Below are positions 25,212-30,897 of a DNA stretch of 30,897 bases, piece after piece; the stretch's first letter is position 1, and each line of letters opens with the position of its first letter. The translations under genes and the position numbers were made by a program. The stretch covers positions 1 through 30,897 of the forward strand of contig JAEYNR010000035.1 of the NCBI GenBank assembly GCA_023412475.1, given 5' to 3'. The stretch is from Fibrobacterota bacterium. GTDB taxonomy: Bacteria; Fibrobacterota; Chitinivibrionia; Chitinivibrionales; Chitinispirillaceae. The notes under the pieces were generated by a model. It had not been told where the DNA came from. It ran no database searches and was given only the letters and a program-made list of their open reading frames with translations.

Positions 25212-26744
25212 CTATTCGTATTGAGAAACGTCACCACTTCCATTGTCCGAATAAACGTTATCGGATACGTTGGCATCGGTGCCTTCATCGGCTATTACAA
25301 TGCCAAACCCCTCATTATTGCGAATCGTACAGTTTTTAACGGTTGCTGCCATGTCCAGATATACTCCGGCAGTAGCTTTTTCGATTATACAATATGTAAA
25401 TGAAGTGGTGGTTGCAGCTCCATCTCCAACCCACAAGCCACCAGCATTGTCCCTACTGTATCCCCAGAAAACGCCATCGTTGTGGGAAGTAAAGACTATC
25501 GAGTCGGTAGCAGTACCATTTGCAATAAGTGCACCAGCATTGGAATAACCAATTTCAAAGTATGCCTCTTGCAGCAGTTCAAACTTAGCACCCGGCATGA
25601 TAGTTACTGCAGGGGCACCTTTTTCAGAACCGATTGCTACCGTTCCTTTAACGATGTATGGAGCGTCATGCTTTTTCCAGGTAGCAGAAGACTCGACATA
25701 ATCACCCTCTACAAAAATTCCACCCAGGGCATTGCCGGCTACCGATCCGGTTCCTGAGAGATTTCCCAGTTTTGGGGCTCTGATCGTGATTCCGTAGCCA
25801 CCGTTTTTGGTGATTACATTGTTTAGAAATCCTGCGGAATCCTTAGGTGAGGCGTAGTCGAAAGTTATTCCGTTTTGCTGGTTATTTGTGATTCGGCAGT
25901 TGGAGATTGTTAAAGATGCATCAGTTGCATAGATACCTGTAGTGGCACTGTCGATTACACAGTATTGAAGAGAAGAGTTACCGGTGGTACTGGAGCCAAA
26001 CCATAAACCTCCTATATTACCTTCATTATGTCCCCAGTATGCATTGGTTGCGCCAGAGATAAACCGTATTGAGTCGGTGGCAGTTCCATTAGCGAAAAAT
26101 GAAGCTGTCTGGGTATATCCTATTTCCAGATAAGCGCTCTGGTCAAACATTAATACTGTGCCCGGATTTACAGAGATAGCTACTCCTGCTTCATTGCCGA
26201 TTTCGACAGCTCCGTTGAAGAAGTAAGGGATCATGTGCTTACGCCATGTTCCACTCTTTACCACAGGGCCATTTCTGACTTCAATCGACTGTTTCGTATT
26301 GCCACCGAAAAAGGTTTCGCCTGAAAGGTTAATCACATTATCTGCCTGTATGCTGAGCGGATAGCCACCATTGCCGGTAATGGAGTCTTTAATAAATGAA
26401 ACAGTGTCTTTGGGACCAGATCCATTCTCAAAATAAACACCATAGTTTGCATTGTTACGAATTTTGCAGTTGTTTATGACAATCGAGCCGTTATTGATTC
26501 GAAGGCCAGTGGTGGCATACTCGATTATGCAGTTATTGAAAGCGGAGTTCTGGGTAGCATTTGAAGAGATGAGAATTCCACCTTCGTTATGTCCCCAGTT
26601 CTGGATTCCTTCTATACGGGTAAAGGTGACAGGCATGGTATCGTGTCCTGAGGCAATGAAAGTTCCCGGACCTGAATATCCGACCTCGATATAGTTGCCA
26701 TTATCGAATTTGCAAATTACTCCAGGATTAACCGTAATTGCCAC
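25212..26744 (-). CDS. Right-handed beta-helix repeat protein, 5'-truncated
   Basis: At least 510 aa of a right-handed parallel beta-helix protein (pectate-lyase-like, NosD-like repeats). It contains three homologous units of about 187, 192 and 131 residues, starting at V-A-I-[ST]-V-N-P-G (2, 188) and A-V-T-I-M-P-G (379). Each unit continues with [YF]-[LI]-E-[IV]-G-Y, I-[AF]-x-G, W-G-[HY], then N-C-x-I-x-N-N, and the first two close with W-[RK]-K-H. The C-terminal half of the last unit is missing. There is no signal peptide and no ATG: the frame stays open upstream to a stop at 26817-26819, and homology to the unit boundary (I-I-Q-E-P-A-G) continues to about 26765, where sequence belonging to an aquaporin on the other strand begins. 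The real start and signal are therefore lost, and the first codon given here (GTG) is only nominal. Confidence 0.75.
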   Translation of the reverse strand: MAITVNPGVICKFDNGNYIEVGYSGPGTFIASGHDTMPVTFTRIEGIQNWGHNEGGILISSNATQNSAFNNCIIEYATTGLRINNGSIVINNCKIRNNANYGVYFENGSGPKDTVSFIKDSITGNGGYPLSIQADNVINLSGETFFGGNTKQSIEVRNGPVVKSGTWRKHMIPYFFNGAVEIGNEAGVAISVNPGTVLMFDQSAYLEIGYTQTASFFANGTATDSIRFISGATNAYWGHNEGNIGGLWFGSSTTGNSSLQYCVIDSATTGIYATDASLTISNCRITNNQQNGITFDYASPKDSAGFLNNVITKNGGYGITIRAPKLGNLSGTGSVAGNALGGIFVEGDYVESSATWKKHDAPYIVKGTVAIGSEKGAPAVTIMPGAKFELLQEAYFEIGYSNAGALIANGTATDSIVFTSHNDGVFWGYSRDNAGGLWVGDGAATTTSFTYCIIEKATAGVYLDMAATVKNCTIRNNEGFGIVIADEGTDANVSDNVYSDNGSGDVSQYE

Positions 26745-26766
26745 TCCGGCAGGTTCTTGAATTATA

Positions 26767-27315
26767 GTGCGGGTTTTATGGGTGAGTGGACGTTTTCCTT
26801 TTAAGGAGGTTATCCCCTATATTATAGTGCAACTGATAGGGGGATGGCTGGGAGCTGGGCTGGTATATGCCATAGCTTCCGGAAGAGAGGGGTTTGAACT
26901 GGCCACAAGTCTTGCTCCCAATGGGTATGGAATTCATTCACCAGAAGGCTATCCACTTTTTTCTGCTCTGCTGATTGAGATCGCTTTGACCTTTGGTTTC
27001 ATGTTAACCATTTTAGGGGCAACCGATAAAAGAGTTCCCAAAGGATTTGCTCCCATACCCATAGGTCTGGCTTTGACTCTGGTACATCTAGTCGGAATTC
27101 CGGTTACCAATATGTCTGTAAATCCGGCCAGAAGCACCGGGCCGGCTCTTTTTTTGGGTGGATGGGCACTTTCTTAGCTTTGGCTTTTCTGGGTCGCTCC
27201 CATTGCCGGGGCTTTGTTCGCTGGGTTACTCTACCGGTTTGTTTTCAGTGAATATGAGCTTCCAGCGGCCCAGGTAAACCGCCAGGATATAAATGTGGCT
27301 AAACCGGGAACCTAA
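26767..27315 (+). pseudogene. aqpZ: Aquaporin Z fragment: 5' part missing, internal amber stop
   Basis: The reading frame aligns with the second two-thirds of AqpZ, a water channel of the inner membrane: S-G-R-F-P-F-K-E-V, I-A-S-G-R-E-G-F, N-G-Y-G-I-H-S-P, A-T-D-K-R-V-P-K-G-F-A-P-I-P-I-G-L-A-L-T-L, and the second NPA box V-N-P-A-R-S-T. The first membrane helices and the first NPA box are absent, because homology begins at about 26773 right after the truncated beta-helix gene. At 27175-27177 a TAG falls where the E. coli protein has Q (W-A-L-E-Q-L-W versus W-A-L-S-stop-L-W). The frame then continues as family sequence (L-W-L-F-W-V-A-P-I-A-G) to a TAA at 27313-27315. One C-to-T change (CAG to TAG) explains the stop. 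It cannot make a working channel as it stands. Confidence 0.85.
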
Positions 27316-27390
27316 AAGAGAATTTTAGTTTTCAGATTTGAGAGTTCAGATTACTCCAAATCAAAAATCTAAAGCCTCATATTCTCTTTT
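27314..27390. terminator. Long inverted repeat between aqpZ remnant and comF
   Basis: AAAAGAGAAT at 27314-27323 and its exact complement ATTCTCTTTT at 27381-27390 form a 10-bp stem around a 57-base loop that holds a second inner AGATTT/AAATCT pair. It spans the gap between two convergent genes and touches both stop codons, so it may act as a terminator for either, though it is A+T-rich with no clear T tract. Confidence 0.35.
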
Positions 27391-28103
27391 CAGTCTCTGG
27401 CTAAAGAAAGCACCCGTACCCTTTCACAGCCGCCCTGGAGCAACTCTTGGGCACAGGAGGCAGTCGTTGCTCCAGTGGTAATGACATCATCCACCAGAAG
27501 CACATCTTTATCTTTAATTATTCTTTTTAAATCATCGGTGATACCGAATGCCCCCTCAACATTTTTTTGTCTATCGGCTTTGTCCAGTTTCACCTGTGTT
27601 CTGGTTCTTCTCTTGCGGTATAATCCAGAGGTGATCAAGGCTGGCTTATCCTTACCGCTAATAATACCTCTTGCAAACCATTCAGCCTGGTTATAGCCAC
27701 GCTTGTATTTTCTTAACCAGTGAAGTGGTACCGGGATGATATAGTCTACACTGCTCCAAAAACTCTCATCGATAAATGATGCGAAAAGAGAGCCGATGTA
27801 GAGGGCAAGATTCTTTTTGTTGAAATATTTGATATGATGCATGATCGTCTGTACTTTTTCATCATAGTCAAGAAAAGAAAGGATGCTTTCGTATGGGAAG
27901 TCCCATGAGAATTCACAGGTGCAGTCTCTGTTGAGCGTATTTTGAGAGCAGCGGGGGCAGCTTTTGCGGTCTTTGTGATTGGCCAGAAGTTGATTCAGGC
28001 ACTCAGAGCAGAACCAGTCATTGTTATTTATGCGATAATTGTCGCAGATAATACAAAGCGGCGGAAAAATAAAATCTTCCAGCCGCTTTAAAAAAGAGAC
28101 CAC
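27390..28103 (-). CDS. comF: ComF-family phosphoribosyltransferase-like protein
   Basis: A 237-aa protein with two N-terminal zinc-ribbon-like cysteine groups (C17, C20, C32, C35 and C49, C52, C61, C63), the ComF block I-P-V-P-L-H-W-L-R-K-Y-K-R-G-Y-N-Q-A (123-140) and the PRPP-binding loop V-L-L-V-D-D-V-I-T-T-G-A-T (201-213). ComF proteins serve in DNA uptake in competent bacteria and have wider roles (GntX) elsewhere. The GTG start follows the lgt stop by one base, with AAGG near the gene boundary, so the two genes are coupled. Second gene of the lgt-comF operon. Confidence 0.93.
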   Translation of the reverse strand: MVSFLKRLEDFIFPPLCIICDNYRINNNDWFCSECLNQLLANHKDRKSCPRCSQNTLNRDCTCEFSWDFPYESILSFLDYDEKVQTIMHHIKYFNKKNLALYIGSLFASFIDESFWSSVDYIIPVPLHWLRKYKRGYNQAEWFARGIISGKDKPALITSGLYRKRRTRTQVKLDKADRQKNVEGAFGITDDLKRIIKDKDVLLVDDVITTGATTASCAQELLQGGCERVRVLSLARD

Positions 28104-28104
28104 C

Positions 28105-28974
28105 TTATGCCTTGTCAGCAGTTGTGCTTACTGCTTTTTCTGTAGCAGTGGCAGCGGTGGTTGCGATGGTATCGGCAATCTCTTCCTTAAACAGGAAGTT
28201 TTTAAGAATAAGTCCGCCAAAGAGGATAAAGAGTGCGATGCAGATGACCTGATTATGGCTTAATGTGCCAAAAAGACGTTCATTTACATCATAAAAACGG
28301 CTGTAATCTACAAAAAATCGTAAAATGGAGTACAAAAGTCCGGTTAGATAAAATTGTAATCCATTAAAGGTTTTCTTCCGTGCTACAGCCAGCACGATCA
28401 GTGCGATAAGCAGTCCCCCAAATGATTCAAAAAGTTGTGAGGGGTAGAGACTGGCTGCGTGAATATGGTGCTGGTAAGCGCCGGCCGGACATTCCAGAGG
28501 AAACGTTACAGCTAAGGCACTCTGTGATGGCCCACCATAACAGCATCCATTAAGGAAGCATCCAAGCCTGGTCAACATTATCCCAAAACCTACGCTCGGA
28601 GAAACGATATCAGCGTAGGGAAGAAACGAAAGCTTTTTGATTTTAAAAAAGAGAATAGCGGCAATAACCGCTCCTATATACCCTCCGAGCATCACTAACC
28701 CGCCGATTCCGATGGTTTCTCCCTGAAAGGGGTTAATGATAGATAAGAGGTTGCCCCTGAATTCCTCAAAATGCAGAATCACATAGTAGAGACGGGCACC
28801 CAGAATTGCTGAAAGAATGATCCAGAAACCCATATCCGCAATAACATCAGGATTAAGTCCTCTTTTTTTTGCCCGCCATCCGGAAAACCATATACCAAAA
28901 AGAAAAGACAATGCGAGCATCAGCCCGTAAGAATGGATTGGGAAAGAGAAAATTTTAAAAAGAACGGGATGCAT
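28105..28974 (-). CDS. lgt: Prolipoprotein diacylglyceryl transferase
   Basis: Inner-membrane enzyme that transfers diacylglycerol from phosphatidylglycerol to the lipobox cysteine of prolipoproteins. The 289-aa protein has about seven membrane segments, H-S-Y-G-L-M near 14-19, G-A-R-L-Y-Y near 59-64, the signature L-T-R-L-G-C-F-L-N-G-C-C-Y-G with R136, Y-P-S-Q-L-F-E near 177, and R-F-F-V-D-Y-S-R near 219. At the position of E. coli H103 (G-G-M-S-F-H-G-G) this protein has L96 (G-G-L-V-M-L-G-G), an uncommon replacement. The C-terminus ends in an unusual 20-residue Ala/Thr-rich stretch. First gene of lgt-comF; the start is ATG, and the Shine-Dalgarno (AAAGAAAGG) is about 6-7 bases upstream. The lipoprotein at 10248 is a likely substrate. 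Confidence 0.94.
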   Translation of the reverse strand: MHPVLFKIFSFPIHSYGLMLALSFLFGIWFSGWRAKKRGLNPDVIADMGFWIILSAILGARLYYVILHFEEFRGNLLSIINPFQGETIGIGGLVMLGGYIGAVIAAILFFKIKKLSFLPYADIVSPSVGFGIMLTRLGCFLNGCCYGGPSQSALAVTFPLECPAGAYQHHIHAASLYPSQLFESFGGLLIALIVLAVARKKTFNGLQFYLTGLLYSILRFFVDYSRFYDVNERLFGTLSHNQVICIALFILFGGLILKNFLFKEEIADTIATTAATATEKAVSTTADKA

Positions 28975-29252
28975 AAATACCTTTCTTTAAAATTGGAAAC
29001 AATCGGTTTTGCGGAAATGGAACAACGAAAAAGACCGGATTGTCTTAAAAAACGTTTCATTCCAGAATATCAGTTGCCTAAAAATACGATATGAGGTAAC
29101 AAAAAGTTAATTTAAAATTAAAAAGAGATCAATTTAGATTCTTCTGAGCGGAAGGCAAAGGGGCCGATATAGGGGAAAATTGCCAAATCACAAGTTTGGA
29201 GATCTAAAGAAATGCAAAAAAGAAAAATCCGAAATCCGAAATTCGAAATCAG

Positions 29253-29294
29253 AAACAGGAATGAGAAAACAGGAATAAGAAAACAGGAATAAGA
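29253..29294 (+). repeat. Three 14-bp tandem repeats
   Basis: AAACAGGAATGAGA followed by two copies of AAACAGGAATAAGA, contiguous and differing at one base. The first unit overlaps the end of the left arm of the inverted repeat. Confidence 0.85.
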
Positions 29295-29384
29295 AGTTTA
29301 AAGGGGAGATAGTTAAGTTTTTTCAAATTGCCCTTGTTTCCCATTTTCTGTTTTTTTGGGGGTCTGATAATTAATTATCGGGAT

Positions 29385-29541
29385 TTCAGGGCTTCATGTA
29401 TAACCCCAGAGATGACAGGATTACAAATTGAGAATTTATCTCTGGGGCTTAAGATAGTGTGAAGTGCAGAGTTTTTAACCGTAAGCTGCGGCAGTAGCCT
29501 GGCATTGCGGTTATGGGCTAAAGCAAAGAGTTTCCTTTGCT
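29385..29541. repeat. Structured intergenic element, copy A
   Basis: Contains a perfect 10-bp stem CCCCAGAGAT/ATCTCTGGGG (29404-29413 with 29438-29447) around a 24-base loop with GGATTACAAATTGA. A second stem TAACCG/CGGTTA joins 29476-29481 with 29508-29513, and a 3' hairpin AGCAAAG/CTTTGCT spans 29522-29541. A diverged copy lies about 370 bases downstream with the same order of parts. No coding frame here has a start, ribosome site or known domain. Strand is unresolved. Confidence 0.55.
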
Positions 29542-29753
29542 ATTATGTGCAGGAAAGCTTGTAGTGCACATATTTTTCCTAATAGGACAAGAGTGATCTT
29601 GTGTGGAGCATCTCTCATATTTGGGTCTTGTTACCATTTCCTGTTCTGGTTTCGAATTTCGGATTTCGTGCTTCTCCCTATTTCTATCAATTTATCAATC
29701 GACTATTGGAATTTGTTTTAGGTTTAGTGTTTAATGTTTGAGATTTATTTGGA

Positions 29754-29956
29754 ATATCGGGCACTATGAAAACCCCAGAGGTGGCAGGATTACAAATTGA
29801 TAATTTACCTCCGGTGAATCCGGTAATGACCACACCTATCGGGGGCTTAAGAGAGTGACGGGTGGGACCAGTTAATCGTGAGCTACAGAGTAGTTTGGCA
29901 TTGCGGTTATGCCTGATGTCGCTCTTGCATGGCAAAAACAAAGAGATTTTTGCCAT
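29754..29956. repeat. Structured intergenic element, copy B
   Basis: Diverged duplicate of copy A in the same orientation. Shared blocks are ATCGGG, CCCCAGAG, AGGATTACAAATTGA, GGCTTAAGA, and GGCATTGCGGTTATG. The first stem (29773-29782 with 29807-29816) keeps 8 of 10 pairs and one A-T pair has become G-C; two pairs are broken on the plus strand. The second stem (29873-29878 with 29904-29909) has one C-G changed to T-G. The terminal hairpin is a perfect 10 bp, ATGGCAAAAA/TTTTTGCCAT (29929-29938 with 29947-29956). Copy B has about 39 extra bases after the first stem. Confidence 0.55.
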
Positions 29957-30035
29957 AACGGGCAGGAACTGCAGTTTCTTTGATCCGCTCAACTGGTAAT
30001 TGCTGCAAAAGTTTCTCCGACAAAGGATTTGTGAA

Positions 30036-30056
30036 TATCAACCATTGCGGTTGATA
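30036..30056. other. Hairpin with the element's core decamer
   Basis: An 8-bp perfect stem (TATCAACC/GGTTGATA) with a 5-base loop carries CATTGCGGTT, the same decamer found in copies A (29503) and B (29899). It may be the remnant of a third copy. Confidence 0.4.
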
Positions 30057-30060
30057 AACA

Positions 30061-30743
30061 GAAACTTAAAAGCAGGAATAATGGAAAATCTGACAGGGAA
30101 AAACAAGTAAAAAAGACTCGCAAATGGCAACCTTATCTTCGATTTTATCCAACATGTACTTCAATTCTAGGGATCTCTGTATCGAAAAGTTAATAAAACC
30201 ACGGATACAAAGCGTGCTTATCTGTTCAGATTTTAGACGATTTTCTAATTGTATTACTATACTAAAAAAAGTTTGGGTTTTCAGGCAAATGAAGAGATTA
30301 TATTGTAATTTGACGAAAAACTGTTGTCACTAATGAAACAATAATTATATTGGATTAAATAAACGTCAAATATTAATTAACAAGACGAAAGAAACAGCAT
30401 GATCGTTTATCCTGTTCCAAAAAAAATCTATTATGTAATGTCACTCCAACATTTCTCAATAATAGACAAAAGAAAATTGTGGGGGGGGTAAATTATATCA
30501 TAATTTCAGCGATTTAAGCAAAATTCCCTCTCCATTGCCATTTTTGCAACGATCTCTTCATTTGTATCTATTAATATTATTCAGACTTAACAAAAAAACA
30601 ATTTCCTTCCTAAGATCTGACAATATCAAAAAAAACATTCATCTATATCATATTTATAATTCCAATTCGATAATTCAATCTTTGCAACTTTTCCAGTTTT
30701 TGTTCACGGGTTATACATTTAACTATTTTCACATGGAGGAAGT
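30061..30743. other. A+T-rich intergenic region before the last gene
   Basis: 683 bases without a supported gene; the open frames here have no ribosome site or coding character. It includes a run of eight G's at 30481-30488 and a TTGTCA / TATATT pair with 16-base spacing around 30325-30352 that could be a promoter but lies about 390 bases from the next gene. Confidence 0.45.
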
Positions 30744-30897
30744 ATGAAGCTCAATTTAAAGGCAGTTTGTGTGTCAGTAGCATTTTGCGGAGTTCTTTTT
30801 AGCGCTGGAGCGCAGATCAATCTTCTGTCGAATGATATTACCTTCAGAACCTACAATAATGCATCACATGAAACTGTTCATTATGGAAGTTTGTATC
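30744..30897 (+). CDS. Secreted protein, N-terminal part (runs off the window)
   Basis: ATG with a strong GGAGGA 3-4 bases upstream opens a frame that continues past the window edge. The first 23 residues are a good signal peptide: positive start M-K-L-N-L-K, hydrophobic core V-C-V-S-V-A-F-C-G-V-L-F, and an S-A-G-A cleavage region. The mature part visible (Q-I-N-L-L-S-N-D-I-T-F-R-T-Y-N-N) is too short to place, though such starts are common in secreted beta-rich or glycoside-hydrolase-type proteins. Confidence 0.7.
   Translation, partial: MKLNLKAVCVSVAFCGVLFSAGAQINLLSNDITFRTYNNASHETVHYGSLY

Larger units (their letters stand above)
29230..29668. repeat. Approximately 34-bp inverted repeat flanking 370 bases
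   Basis: Left arm 29230-29263 (begins CGAAATCCGAAATTCGAAAT) and right arm 29635-29668 are near-perfect reverse complements, differing by one substitution and one or two single-base indels. The interior holds a tandem repeat and copy A of a structured element. The layout recalls a small non-autonomous mobile element, but I see no target-site duplication. The arms are low-complexity and related words occur at 7038-7048 and 9910-9918. Confidence 0.6.

Noticed and set aside
29640..29668. GGTTTCGAATTTC resembles a tRNA T-arm
   Set aside because: No acceptor stem, anticodon arm or CCA end can be fitted around it; it is part of the right arm of the inverted repeat.
29687..29992. A 101-codon minus-strand frame across copy B that could be called a small protein
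   Set aside because: Copy A can be read in a similar frame (both give an S-I-C-N-P-x-x-S-G-V string), but there is no ribosome site, no known domain, and the hairpins lie through it. I treat it as a shadow of the structured repeat.

Overview
The window looks like a chromosomal segment of an uncultured or little-studied Gram-negative bacterium. It has a moderate-to-low G+C content, an outer membrane (TonB-dependent receptor, Lgt and lipoprotein, secreted proteins) and many diverged intergenic repeats. Two large secreted proteins end in a short beta-rich tail with the G-R-[KRQ] motif, resembling the type IX (Por) sorting domains common in Bacteroidota and Fibrobacterota. Together with the short SigA-like sigma factor and the NfeD/flotillin cluster, this makes me lean to a Fibrobacterota-like (Chitinispirillum-type) lineage. 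That placement is an inference; no rRNA or marker tree is available here.

Layout. 1-130: tail of an upstream gene and its terminator. 134-670: a GreA/GreB C-terminal-domain protein whose odd tail runs into asd. 618-1745 (-): asd. 1959-5385 (-): a four-gene membrane operon (long NfeD protease, short NfeD, flotillin FloA, small anchored protein). 5602-6864: glgC. 6865-10247: repeat-rich intergenic DNA around a secreted beta-propeller protein and a sigma-70 factor. 10248-11960: a lipoprotein with two repeated domains and a Cys-rich end. 12086-19237: a sensory/uptake neighbourhood with a TonB-dependent receptor, a divergent YfiR-like periplasmic protein, a D-2-hydroxyacid dehydrogenase and a large hybrid histidine kinase. 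19726-21571: a DUF362/ferredoxin protein followed directly by a lipoate-ligase-fold protein. 21714-23684 (-): a secreted subtilase. 24110-25051: argC. 25212-27315: a 5'-truncated beta-helix gene meeting, head to head, a 5'-truncated aquaporin gene that also carries an amber stop. 27390-28974 (-): lgt-comF. 28975-30743: about 1.8 kb without a convincing gene, holding inverted, tandem and duplicated structured repeats. 30744-end: start of another secreted protein.

How the genes may work together. The NfeD-NfeD-FloA-small protein operon should form a membrane-microdomain unit. The receptor, YfiR-like protein and kinase are plausibly one envelope-sensing unit, a known pattern of association though the ligand is unknown. 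asd and argC are ordinary amino-acid biosynthesis genes. The least explained parts are the duplicated structured element near 29.4-29.96 kb, the beta-helix/aquaporin junction, the DUF362-ferredoxin/lipoate-ligase pair and the fourth gene of the flotillin operon. I found no CRISPR array, tRNA, rRNA, transposase or phage gene.
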